A stretch of DNA of 64,000 nt from Collinsella sp. MSK.8.10 (GTDB taxonomy: Bacteria; Actinomycetota; Coriobacteriia; Coriobacteriales; Coriobacteriaceae). The position numbers were made by a program, and so were the translations under genes. Shown one piece after another: positions 42,731 to 50,737 of the stretch; position 1 is the first letter of the stretch, and each line of letters begins with the position of its first letter. The notes beneath the pieces were generated by a model. The model searched no databases. It saw only the letters and a program-made list of their open reading frames with translations, and had not been told where the DNA came from. The stretch lies in the NCBI RefSeq assembly GCF_019041915.1, contig NZ_JAHPYF010000004.1, positions 62,001 to 126,000 of the forward strand, given 5' to 3'.

Positions 42731-43663
42731 ATGATTTACACGCTCACTGCAAATCCCGCCATTGATTACAACATCGCCTGTGACGGCCTTGACGCCAATA
42801 CCGTCACGCGTACCCGCAATGCCGTCTACACGCCCAACGGCAAGGGCCTCAACGTCTCGTTTACGCTTGACCACTATGGTGTCGACACCACGATCCTGGG
42901 TTTCTTCGCCGGCTTCTCGGGCGAGTTTATCGTCAAGGGCGCCGAGGCCCTGGGCGTGCCCGTCAAGCCCGTGTGGACCGACGGCATCACGCGCGTCAAC
43001 GTGTTCCTCAATGCCGGCCCCGACACCGAGTACAACATGGTCAACGCCGGTGCCGCTATCAACGAGGCCAACGAGCAGGAGATGTTTGAGCTCATCGATT
43101 CACTCGATGACATGACCTGTCTGGTCATCAGCGGCTCGCTGCCTCCCAACACTTCCGAGGGATTCCTGGCCGAGGTCCTGCGTCGCGTCAAGGCCAAGGG
43201 GGCCGAGTTCGTCCTCGATATCTCGAGCCATCAGCTGGCAGACCTCATTGCCATGGAGCCGCTGCTGATCAAGCCCAATGACGATGAGCTGCTCGACATC
43301 TTTGGCATTAAGGTGAGCGGTGGCGACGACGAGTCCGTCAAGGGCGCGATGGCCGAGCTGCACGCCAAGGGCGCCAAGAACGTGCTGCTGACCCTTGGTG
43401 GCGCCGGTGCGTACTTCTCCAACGGCGAGCACATCTGGTTTGCCAAACGCACCTTCGACGTCAAGCTGCTGTCGACGGTGTGCGCCGGCGATTCCTCGCT
43501 GGCTGCCTTCCTGTCCGTATGGCACGACGCCCCCGAGCGCGTCGAGGATGCCCTGCGCCTTTCGATGGCTACCGGCGCCAACGTGGTCGAGTGCCCGGGC
43601 CTGGGCGACTTTGCCAAGGTCGAGGAGTATAAGAAGGGCATCGCTATCCGCGAGGTCTGCTAA
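42731..43663 (+). CDS. PfkB family sugar-phosphate kinase 2 (1-phosphofructokinase-like)
   Basis: 310 residues, clear paralogue of the gene at 41609: IYTLTANPAIDYN, NGKGLNVSF, ISGSLPPNTSEGF, TVCAGDSSLAAFL. Here the substrate loop keeps Asn where copy 1 has Asp. It has its own transcription unit after a terminator, with a TATACT hexamer at 42691-42696 as possible -10. AAAGGA precedes ATG 42731. The substrate may be fructose 1-phosphate or tagatose 6-phosphate; sequence alone does not decide. Confidence 0.85.
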   Translation: MIYTLTANPAIDYNIACDGLDANTVTRTRNAVYTPNGKGLNVSFTLDHYGVDTTILGFFAGFSGEFIVKGAEALGVPVKPVWTDGITRVNVFLNAGPDTEYNMVNAGAAINEANEQEMFELIDSLDDMTCLVISGSLPPNTSEGFLAEVLRRVKAKGAEFVLDISSHQLADLIAMEPLLIKPNDDELLDIFGIKVSGGDDESVKGAMAELHAKGAKNVLLTLGGAGAYFSNGEHIWFAKRTFDVKLLSTVCAGDSSLAAFLSVWHDAPERVEDALRLSMATGANVVECPGLGDFAKVEEYKKGIAIREVC

Positions 43664-43696
43664 CTCCGGCCTAAAGCTTGAGTATTTCGAGTGGTT

Positions 43697-43735
43697 CGCA
43701 TCCGTCTTGGCAACAGGACGGATGCGTTTTTGTTT
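43697..43735 (+). terminator. Terminator after PfkB kinase 2
   Basis: CGCATCCGTC (43697-43706) pairs with GACGGATGCG (43717-43726), then TTTTTGTTT. Confidence 0.92.
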
Positions 43736-43828
43736 ATCGGACTTGCGTGTGCAGGGGAGGCTGTTTCTTGCTAGACTTCTTGCAGATGCAATCGACAACC
43801 AATTTGATAGCCGCAGGAGGCCACAGGT

Positions 43829-45223
43829 ATGTGCAATGTTTCGCTCAACGGTACGCACCCGACCGATGCCTCCCTGCGAGTGCTGCGTGCGCTCGAGGCG
43901 GCTGGTCTTGAGGCTTGGTACGTGGGCGGTTGGGTGCGCGACGCCCTGATGGGGTGCTCCAGCCACGATGTTGATATGTGCTGTAGCGGCCTGTGGCAAG
44001 AGTCCAAGGCGGCGCTCGAGGCCGCTGATATTGCGGTCGTGGAGTCGGGCATTAAATTTGGCGGAATCACGGCTATTTCCGATGGCGAGCGTATCGAGGT
44101 CACCACGTACCGTCTGGATGGCTTCTATACCGATGGGCGCCATCCTCAGAGCGTCGAGCGCGCCGCCTCGCTCGAGGACGATCTGGCGCGCCGCGACTTT
44201 ACCGTCAACGCCATGGCCTGGCATCCCGAGCGCGGGCTTGTCGACCGCTACGACGGCCAGGGTGACTTGGAGTGCAAGCTGATTCGCGCTGTCGGCGATC
44301 CCAAGCGTCGCTTTAACGAGGACGCCCTGCGCATGCTGCGCGCGGTGCGCTTTGCCTGCCGCCTGGACTTTATGATTGAGCCCGAGACCAAGCGTGCGCT
44401 TGCCGAGTGCGCGCCGCTGCTCGATGCCGTAGCGCGCGAGCGTGTGGGTATTGAGCTCGAGGGCATTCTTTCGACCGGTCACGGGGGAGACGCCATGTTG
44501 CGCTACCCTGAGCTCATCTGCGCCGCTGTGCCCGAGTTGGCAGCGGGTCGCGGGTTTGATCAGCGAAGTGTCTACCATGCGTTTAACGTCTACGAGCATA
44601 TCGCCCGTGTGCTGACGGTGGCAGGGGAGCTGGCGCTGTGCGACGGCGTCGCGCCATCGTCGAGCCTTATGTGGGCGGCGTTTTTGCACGATGTCTCCAA
44701 GCCCGAGTGCTTTACGGTCGATCACGCCGGCAGCGGACACTTCTACGGTCATCCCGAGCTCGGCGCCAAGAAAGCGCGCGTCATTATGGATCGCCTGGCT
44801 CTCTCGCACGACCTGGTGCGCGACGTGTGCCTGCTCATCAAATATCACGACAAACCGCTGCGTCCCGAGCGATCCTGCCTGCTCAATATGATGTGCGCGC
44901 TTTCTGGCGAGGGCGTCGACACGGCCCGTCTGATTGACGAGCTCATGGACCTTAAGCGTGCTGACACGCTCGGCAAGGCCCCGTCGTGCTTCTATTACGT
45001 TGAGACGATTGAGGAGATGCGCGCGATGGCGCACGAGCTGCTGAAGGCAGGGGAGCCCTATACGCTCAAGATGCTCGCCATCAACGGCGGCGACCTGATC
45101 CGTGCCGGAGTCAAGCCTGGGCCGGAACTGGGTCAGCTTCTCAACTCCGCCCTCGACGCCGTGATCGAAGACAACATTCCCAACGATCGCGAAGCTCTTT
45201 TGGTCCATCTCAACTTGAATTAG
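43829..45223 (+). CDS. cca: CCA tRNA nucleotidyltransferase with HD domain
   Basis: 464 residues. Adds or repairs the 3' CCA of tRNAs. Class II nucleotidyltransferase head: GGWVRDALMG followed by the metal-binding HDVDMC, RRDFTVNAMAWH, then the RNA-binding neck FNEDALRMLRAVRFA. A C-terminal HD domain (FLHDVSKPECF) may give phosphohydrolase activity. AGGAGG stands 8 nt before the ATG. Two tRNA genes, which already encode CCA, lie just downstream. Confidence 0.93.
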   Translation: MCNVSLNGTHPTDASLRVLRALEAAGLEAWYVGGWVRDALMGCSSHDVDMCCSGLWQESKAALEAADIAVVESGIKFGGITAISDGERIEVTTYRLDGFYTDGRHPQSVERAASLEDDLARRDFTVNAMAWHPERGLVDRYDGQGDLECKLIRAVGDPKRRFNEDALRMLRAVRFACRLDFMIEPETKRALAECAPLLDAVARERVGIELEGILSTGHGGDAMLRYPELICAAVPELAAGRGFDQRSVYHAFNVYEHIARVLTVAGELALCDGVAPSSSLMWAAFLHDVSKPECFTVDHAGSGHFYGHPELGAKKARVIMDRLALSHDLVRDVCLLIKYHDKPLRPERSCLLNMMCALSGEGVDTARLIDELMDLKRADTLGKAPSCFYYVETIEEMRAMAHELLKAGEPYTLKMLAINGGDLIRAGVKPGPELGQLLNSALDAVIEDNIPNDREALLVHLNLN

Positions 45224-45287
45224 CTACCCAGTTTACCTGCGTGTTCCATAACCTGCCGACAATTTTTCGGCAATTTGGAATTTCTTC

Positions 45288-45316
45288 TTGCGCTGACGTT
45301 TTTTGTCCCGTAATAT
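45288..45316 (+). promoter_or_regulatory. tRNA-Glu promoter
   Basis: TTGCGC (45288-45293), a 17-nt spacer and TAATAT (45311-45316), ending 34 nt before the first tRNA gene. Confidence 0.65.
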
Positions 45317-45350
45317 ATTTCCTCGCAGCACGGCAGTGCAGATGTCATGT

Positions 45351-45427
45351 GGCCCGTTCGTCTAGCGGTTTAGGACGCCGCCCTCTCAAGGCGGAGATCA
45401 CCAGTTCGAATCTGGTACGGGCTACCA
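45351..45427 (+). tRNA. tRNA-Glu (anticodon CTC), copy 1
   Basis: 77 nt with encoded CCA. The acceptor stem GGCCCGT pairs with ACGGGCT, D-arm GTCTAGCGGTTTAGGAC, anticodon arm CCGCC-CTCTCAA-GGCGG with CTC at 45385-45387, T-arm with GTTCGAATC. Decodes GAG. Confidence 0.97.
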
Positions 45428-45449
45428 CTTCTTTTCTGCTGATTTCTAT

Positions 45450-45526
45450 GGCCCGTTCGTCTAGCGGTTTAGGACGCCGCCCTCTCAAGGCGGAGATCAC
45501 CAGTTCGAATCTGGTACGGGCTACCA
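45450..45526 (+). tRNA. tRNA-Glu (anticodon CTC), copy 2
   Basis: Identical in sequence to the tRNA gene at 45351-45427, 22 nt downstream and probably in the same transcript, which ends at the terminator at 45537. Confidence 0.97.
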
Positions 45527-45536
45527 CGCATCTGAT

Positions 45537-45570
45537 ACCCGGACTTCCCATGGAAGTCCGGGTTTTTTGT
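45537..45570 (+). terminator. Terminator after the tRNA-Glu pair
   Basis: ACCCGGACTTCC (45537-45548) pairs perfectly with GGAAGTCCGGGT (45552-45563), then T-run. Confidence 0.93.
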
Positions 45571-45676
45571 TATCAAACAACCGTCTGCAATTCCCGTTTG
45601 AACCAGAGCTTTGCGTTCTGTCTATGGCCCTTACGGGTACAATATCCAAGATATTTTGATTGTTAGAAGGAGTCTC

Positions 45677-46984
45677 ATGACGGAGTCCTCTCAGCATACG
45701 TCTAAGCCCCAGGTCGAGGTTGAGGCCTCGGGCGGAGATGACAATAAGAGTGCACGCCGCGGCGCCATCTTTATCGGCGTCGTGCTGGTTGGTTATATCG
45801 TCTATCTGGTGGTAACCGGGCAGATGGGACAGTTTTGGGCCGCTATGTCGAGCGTCCAGGCGTCTTGGCTCGTTGTCGCGTGTCTTTGCATGTTCATGTA
45901 TCTGTTCTTTGGCATTGTGGCCTATGCGATCGCTGTCTGGCTCGACCCCAATTCACCCGTCGGCATCCGCGACCTGATCTCGGTCGAGGCGAGTGGCATC
46001 TTCTTTGGCAACCTGACGCCCATGATGATGGGCTCGACTCCTGCCCAGATCTACCGCCTGACCAAGGCGGGCCAAAATGTCGGCGAGGCTGGCGCCACGC
46101 AGTTCACGCGCTTTATCGTGTACCAGTTTGGCCTCGTTGCCTGGGGCGCTATCCTACTGCTTGCTCGCATGCCGTTTTTTGCCGAGCGCTATGGCGACAT
46201 GACGCTGCTGTGCGTCTTTAGCTTTGGCGGGCACTGCTGCATCTTGCTGGGCATCTTCGCCGTCGCGCTCATGCCTAAGACCGTCACGCGCGTCGCCCAT
46301 TGCATCATCAATTGGCTCGAGCGCATAGGTGTCTCGGCCACTAAGATCGAGGGATGGCGCACGTTTGTCGACGGCGAGATCTACTCCTTCTCCGAGAAGT
46401 TCAAGCTTTCGGCCGGACATTTTTCTTCCATGCTGCTCACCGTGTTTATCACCATGCTGCAGCTTGCGTTTTTCTATCTGGTTCCGTATTTCCTGATGCT
46501 TGCTTTTGGCCACCACGAGGTCGACTTTTTTTCGGTCATGGCCGCGAGCGCCTTTGTCCAGCTGCTGAGCTCTGCGGTTCCCTTGCCCGGTGGAACTGGT
46601 GGCGCTGAGGGCGGCTTTGCATTGTTCTTGGGTCATTTCTTTGGGTCGGCTTCGACCGCCGGCTATCTGCTGTGGCGCCTCATTACGTTTATTGCGCCGA
46701 CCATTTTGGCTGCGCCCCTGCTGGGCCTTAAGAGCGCCCACAACGAGAGCATCCATGCGCGCTGGGATCGCGTGATGCGCAAACTCGGCCGCACGTCTCA
46801 GACGCCCTCTGCGCCCACTAAGCCGCACCCCACGAATGCTGTTACCGTTGACCCCAAGAAGCACGCTCAGAAGGCTTCTGGGGTCGCTAAGCCGGCTCAT
46901 AAAACCTATGTGCGCCAGACAGGCGACGGTATTCGCGTATCTCCGTCGGCACTCAATAAGAAGAAGCACCCTAAGTCGAAGTAG
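45677..46984 (+). CDS. Flippase-like / lysylphosphatidylglycerol synthetase TM-type membrane protein
   Basis: 435 residues. After a hydrophilic N-terminus of about 28 residues come seven or eight membrane helices, with motifs of the UPF0104/LPG_synthase_TM family: ISVEASGIFFGNLTPMMMGS and SSAVPLPGGTGGAEGGFALF. No C-terminal synthetase domain is present; instead there is a Lys/Pro-rich tail of about 75 residues. The family includes MprF-like lipid flippases, but the substrate here is unknown. AGAAGGAG precedes ATG 45677. Confidence 0.85.
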   Translation: MTESSQHTSKPQVEVEASGGDDNKSARRGAIFIGVVLVGYIVYLVVTGQMGQFWAAMSSVQASWLVVACLCMFMYLFFGIVAYAIAVWLDPNSPVGIRDLISVEASGIFFGNLTPMMMGSTPAQIYRLTKAGQNVGEAGATQFTRFIVYQFGLVAWGAILLLARMPFFAERYGDMTLLCVFSFGGHCCILLGIFAVALMPKTVTRVAHCIINWLERIGVSATKIEGWRTFVDGEIYSFSEKFKLSAGHFSSMLLTVFITMLQLAFFYLVPYFLMLAFGHHEVDFFSVMAASAFVQLLSSAVPLPGGTGGAEGGFALFLGHFFGSASTAGYLLWRLITFIAPTILAAPLLGLKSAHNESIHARWDRVMRKLGRTSQTPSAPTKPHPTNAVTVDPKKHAQKASGVAKPAHKTYVRQTGDGIRVSPSALNKKKHPKSK

Positions 46985-47033
46985 GGTAGTCGTGCGTTCT
47001 TCATGATGCGGGGCATATTTGTGCTGTATGGGG

Positions 47034-47055
47034 GATAATCCTCTTACGTAGATTA
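47034..47055. promoter_or_regulatory. Candidate TetR operator, copy at the tetR promoter
   Basis: GATAAT-N8-GTAGATTA at 47034-47055, part of the inverted repeat GATAATC/GATTATC (47034-47040, 47051-47057). The same arrangement with the same spacing occurs at 49366-49387 upstream of the radical SAM gene. Confidence 0.55.
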
Positions 47056-47100
47056 TCTCTCATCTGTTGATGAATGCCCTCTTATCGAAGGGACACGCCC

Positions 47101-47712
47101 ATGGCAACCAGCAAACCGCGTCTTGACCGCCGCATCGTTCGCAGCCGCAATGCCATCCTTTCCGCTTTCGAGCGCCTGCTCATGGAAAAGCCGTTGGCAG
47201 ACATTACGGTGAGTGCCATCGCGCGCGAGGCCAATGTCGACCGCAAGACCTTTTACGTTCACTTTGGTACGGTTGACGGCCTGCTCGATGCCATTGCCGT
47301 CGATGTTGTGGAGATGATTGTCGACTCGGTCGAGAAAACGCTTGCTTCCATGGACGGCGACACCAACGAGCGCGCCCTTGGCGCGGCGGCGACCTTCTTT
47401 AAAACCGTTAACGAGGCGCTGTGCAACAACCTCGTGCTCAATCGTCAGTTGATCGAGAACATTTCGCTCGATGATTTTATGGCTCGTCTTCGTGCACCGC
47501 TCGAGCACGAGATTGCCGAGCGCGATCTGCTGCCCCAAGGTCTCAAGGACGAGATGTTCGACTACTATCTGGCGTTTTTGCTGTCAGGTATTATCGGTAT
47601 CTATCGCACGTGGGCGCTGTCTGACGGCTCGGTTCCTATTGAGCGCGTCTCTGAGGTCGCCAACGACCTGACTCTCAACGGCCTGTCGAGTCTGGAATCT
47701 CGCTTCGAATAG
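47101..47712 (+). CDS. TetR/AcrR family transcriptional regulator
   Basis: 203 residues. The N-terminal DNA-binding domain is clear (ITVSAIAREANVDRKTFYVH at about 38-57); the remainder is an alpha-helical ligand domain without assignable ligand. Convergent with the radical SAM gene at 47901-49334. Both genes have a GATAAT-N8-GTAGATTA element upstream, so this protein probably controls itself and that gene. AAGGGA precedes ATG 47101. Confidence 0.9.
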   Translation: MATSKPRLDRRIVRSRNAILSAFERLLMEKPLADITVSAIAREANVDRKTFYVHFGTVDGLLDAIAVDVVEMIVDSVEKTLASMDGDTNERALGAAATFFKTVNEALCNNLVLNRQLIENISLDDFMARLRAPLEHEIAERDLLPQGLKDEMFDYYLAFLLSGIIGIYRTWALSDGSVPIERVSEVANDLTLNGLSSLESRFE

Positions 47713-47736
47713 CATCGATAATTCAACAACTTAAAG

Positions 47737-47806
47737 AAGTTGCGGTGGAATAGGGATTGTTTTGGTTATTGGAAGGCCGATCTAGTCCCTATTTCACCGC
47801 AACTTA
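47737..47806. repeat. Long palindrome, family copy 2
   Basis: Arms 47737-47758 and 47784-47806 are inverted repeats with two mismatches and match copy 1 at 38969-39041 (AAGTTGCGGTG-AATAGGGA core). The loop differs from copy 1. It lies between convergent genes. Confidence 0.82.
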
Positions 47807-47828
47807 GTAAAACTGTTTTGATGGTAAG

Positions 47829-47870
47829 GCGGAGCAGCCTCGAAGATGAGCCTCGAGACTGCTCCGCTTC
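47829..47870. terminator. Hairpin between tetR and the radical SAM gene
   Basis: A 15-bp stem (47829-47843 with 47853-47867, one G-T pair) with a 9-nt loop, then TTCATTTC on the plus side. It could terminate either convergent gene. Confidence 0.65.
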
Positions 47871-47900
47871 ATTTCTGAGCGTTTGCCGTGTAGAACAGCA

Positions 47901-49334
47901 TTAATCGCCGTTTTTGAGCGTGCGGCCCTGCTTTTCGAACTTGTGCATGTCGCTATCGGCCATGCCCTGCGACTTGTCCTCGTGACGCTTGGCGTATAAC
48001 GGATCTTCGGAGTCGTTCCAGATGCGGTCGGCGACAGGTGACCATGCCTCGGCGGCAGCCTGGGTCTTTTCGCGCAGTTGCTCGGGTGACTCCTTCTCGA
48101 TTAGGTCGGTGCTCATTGCGCCACTCTCGGCGATCAGTTTGGGCAGCACGTCGGGATTCTCGAGCATGGGGCATGGCTTGAGGTAGTTGTCGTTGAACGG
48201 CATGTTCTCGTAGTACTTCATAAAGAGGGGAGAGCGCAGCGCGTCGAGTAAGCTCACATCGTGGATGTTGGCGTTTGAGTAGTGGATGAACACGCACGGC
48301 TCCACGTCTCCGGCGGCGTTGATGTGCAGGTAGCGGCGGCCGCCGGCGATACATCCGCCTACAAACTCGCCGTCGTTTTGGAAGTCGAGCGTAAACAGCG
48401 GCTTCTTCTCACGCATTTCGCGGATAAAGTGATACATGTGCTCGCGCTGCTCGGGCGTGGGCATGAGCTCGGAGGTTGCATTGCGGCCAACCGGCATAAA
48501 GTGGAAGTACCAGCAGAAGAGTGCTCCCTCGCCGATCATCCAGTCCATGTTCTCCTCGGTAGCAACCGTATCGGCATTGGCGCTGGTCCAACAGGTGGAG
48601 ATACCAAATGGCAAGTCGCGCTCGCGCAGGAGTTTCATTGCGTGCTCGATCTTTGCGTAGGTACCCTTGCCGCGACGGGCGTCGGTGGTGTGCTCATTGC
48701 CCTCGGCGCTGATGGCGGGGACAAAATTACCTACGCGAATCATATCGTCGCAGAAGGCCTCGTCGATCAGCGTGGAGTTGGTAAAGCAGAGAAACACGCA
48801 GTCCTGATGTTTTTCGCAAATTCTGATCAGGTCGTGCTTGCGGACGAGCGGCTCGCCGCCGGTATAGATGTAGATATGCGTACCGAGCTCTTTGCCCTGC
48901 GTAACGATAGAGTCGATGTCTTCGAACGAGAGATTCTGCTTGTAGCCGTACTCAGCGGCCCAGCAGCCCGTGCAATGCAGGTTGCAGGCGCTCGTGGGAT
49001 CGAGCAGGATGGCCCACGGAACGTTGCACTGGTACTTTTCGCGGTTCTTTTCCTGCTCTGGCCAAGCAAGCAGGTTGGCGTCGACAATGAGGGTCTTAAG
49101 CAGCTTGGTTCGCATCTGGGGATTAAGGCTGAACACACGCATGATCAGATCATACCAATTGCCGCGGCTCTTGATGACATTGGTGAATGCCTCTCGCTGT
49201 ACAGGAAATACGCGATTGGGGACCAGCTTGTTCACGAGGTCCATGATTTTGTCGATGTTTTCTTGCGGGTTGTCGTCGAGATAATCGATGAGCTTGTTAA
49301 GCGCTGCACGCTCTGCTGACTGTGTAAGCGACAT
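47901..49334 (-). CDS. Radical SAM protein of unknown substrate
   Basis: 477 residues. The [4Fe-4S] motif is CX3CX2C at Cys117/121/124 (TSACNLHCTGCWA), followed by the SAM-binding IYIYTGGEPLV and ISAEGNE. Cysteines in GGCIAGGRRYL, EPCVFIHY and LKPCPML could bind an auxiliary cluster as in SPASM/Twitch proteins. An N-terminal helical region of about 100 residues precedes the core. No precursor peptide gene is visible nearby. Likely repressed by the convergent TetR gene through a shared operator. The reaction cannot be named from sequence. Confidence 0.85.
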   Translation of the reverse strand: MSLTQSAERAALNKLIDYLDDNPQENIDKIMDLVNKLVPNRVFPVQREAFTNVIKSRGNWYDLIMRVFSLNPQMRTKLLKTLIVDANLLAWPEQEKNREKYQCNVPWAILLDPTSACNLHCTGCWAAEYGYKQNLSFEDIDSIVTQGKELGTHIYIYTGGEPLVRKHDLIRICEKHQDCVFLCFTNSTLIDEAFCDDMIRVGNFVPAISAEGNEHTTDARRGKGTYAKIEHAMKLLRERDLPFGISTCWTSANADTVATEENMDWMIGEGALFCWYFHFMPVGRNATSELMPTPEQREHMYHFIREMREKKPLFTLDFQNDGEFVGGCIAGGRRYLHINAAGDVEPCVFIHYSNANIHDVSLLDALRSPLFMKYYENMPFNDNYLKPCPMLENPDVLPKLIAESGAMSTDLIEKESPEQLREKTQAAAEAWSPVADRIWNDSEDPLYAKRHEDKSQGMADSDMHKFEKQGRTLKNGD

Positions 49335-49365
49335 GGGTATATCCTTTCACGTGTGCTTAATGTGT

Positions 49366-49387
49366 GATAATACCCACTTGTAGATTA
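49366..49387. promoter_or_regulatory. Candidate TetR operator, copy at the radical SAM promoter
   Basis: GATAAT (49366-49371), 8 nt, GTAGATTA (49380-49387): 16 of 22 bases identical to the element at 47034-47055, centred about 40 nt upstream of the radical SAM start at 49334. Confidence 0.55.
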
Positions 49388-49467
49388 AACGAAGTCTAAA
49401 GATTTGTAATGTGTCTATTCAACGAATCAATTTAATTTGGGGTGAAGCGTTATACGCCGACACCTTC

Positions 49468-49487
49468 TAAGTTGCGGTGAAATAGTG
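49468..49487. repeat. Half-copy of the palindrome family at the left border of the cobalamin region
   Basis: TAAGTTGCGGTGAAATAG matches one arm of the palindromes at 38969 and 47737, then the match stops. It lies between the radical SAM promoter and the stop of the cobalamin-region ATPase. Confidence 0.75.
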
Positions 49488-49522
49488 TCAGATGGGGATG
49501 CGGACGATTTCTTGGGCCGCGC

Positions 49523-50737
49523 CTAGGCGTATCCATTGGAATCCTCCGATGCGCCTTCGCACGCTCGCATGACCTCGATACCATGCGAGCGTGCGAACTC
49601 GACGAGCTCTGCGTTGCGGGCGTTTATGGTGCCGAAGGCGGCGGGGCACACGATAAGGCGTGCGCAGTGGACGAGGAGCTCTTTGGCGCGGGCTATGGTT
49701 TTATCCCCGATTGGCTCGAAGGCGCGCTCGGCCACGCATTCCGTCGCTAGGTCGCGCGCGAGCTCGCAGTCGATGTCCCCTTCGTGCAGAACGCCCGCGT
49801 AGAACGCCTTGCCCTGCCGGATGAGCTGGCGAAACACAGCCGACCCCGTACCTGCGCCGGCGATGACGAACGTGTGCGCATCGCCGTGTGGGCGCCCAAT
49901 TTCCACGCTGCCGAAGCTCTCGTTGAAGGTGCCATGTTGAAGGCCGTAGAGCTCGCCAATCGTCTCGCGCGTGAATATGTCCTCGGGTGCGCCGGCGCGG
50001 AAGACCCGGCCGTCCTTCACGCAAATCACCTTGTCGGCGCTTTTCTGCGCGAGCTCGAGTTCGTGGATGGACATGATGACAGCCACATTCCGCGATTTCG
50101 AAAGGTGGCGAAGTATTCGCAGCAGGTCGATCTGGTAGCGGATATCGAGATACGACGTGGGCTCGTCGAGCACGAGCACACGCGGATCCTGCGCGATGGC
50201 TCGTGCGAGCATGACGCGCTGGCGTTGCCCGTCGCTTATCTGCATGAAGTCGCGCTCGGCGAGCTCTTCCACATGTGCGGTTTTCATGGCCTCGTCGACC
50301 CGACTATGGTCGTCGGGCGAGAGTGTGCCCATTCGCCCGGTGTAGGGATGCCTTCCCGCCTCTACGATATCGCGGCAGGTGAGGAGCTCGGTCCGGGGTC
50401 GATCTGTCAGCATAACGGCAAGGTTCCTTGCGAACTCCGCCGTCTTCCATCGGGAAATCTCCCGCCCGTCGAGCTCGACCGCGCCGGCAAGCGGTACCAG
50501 ATGGCGTGTGATGGTTTTCAAGATGGTCGACTTGCCCGAGCCGTTCGGCCCGATGAGCGCCACGACGTCGCCCGCGCGAACCTCCAGCTCGACGCCTTCG
50601 ACTACGACCTTCTTGTCGTAGCCCGCCGACAGGTCGCTTATGCGGAAAAGCGGCGCTCCGTCAGCCTGCGTTTTTACCGGGGTTTCGAGGTTCGACTCCC
50701 CTCCGAGCGTTTTGGGCCGCGGCACGAATTCCCCCAT
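49523..50737 (-). CDS. FecE/BtuD-type ABC ATPase with C-terminal extension
   Basis: 404 residues. ATPase domain about 28-265: Walker A GPNGSGKST, signature SDGQRQR (in place of LSGGQ), Walker B VLVLDEPTSYLD, H-loop MSIHELE. A further 140 residues or so form an alpha/beta extension (FVIAGAGTGSAVFRQL; LIVCPAAFGTINARNAEL) absent from classical BtuD/FecE of about 260. Powers the FecCD-type permease encoded just upstream (adjacent stop and start), inferred to import a corrinoid or tetrapyrrole because the operon is preceded by a cobalamin riboswitch. Confidence 0.9.
   Translation of the reverse strand: MGEFVPRPKTLGGESNLETPVKTQADGAPLFRISDLSAGYDKKVVVEGVELEVRAGDVVALIGPNGSGKSTILKTITRHLVPLAGAVELDGREISRWKTAEFARNLAVMLTDRPRTELLTCRDIVEAGRHPYTGRMGTLSPDDHSRVDEAMKTAHVEELAERDFMQISDGQRQRVMLARAIAQDPRVLVLDEPTSYLDIRYQIDLLRILRHLSKSRNVAVIMSIHELELAQKSADKVICVKDGRVFRAGAPEDIFTRETIGELYGLQHGTFNESFGSVEIGRPHGDAHTFVIAGAGTGSAVFRQLIRQGKAFYAGVLHEGDIDCELARDLATECVAERAFEPIGDKTIARAKELLVHCARLIVCPAAFGTINARNAELVEFARSHGIEVMRACEGASEDSNGYA

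Noticed and set aside
43100..45208. 702-residue minus-strand frame across the second PfkB and cca
   Set aside because: It spans two real genes and a perfect terminator and has no recognisable domain.
45351..45526. Direct repeats resembling a short repeat array
   Set aside because: The repeats are two complete tRNA-Glu genes, not CRISPR repeats; there are only two units and the spacer is 22 nt.
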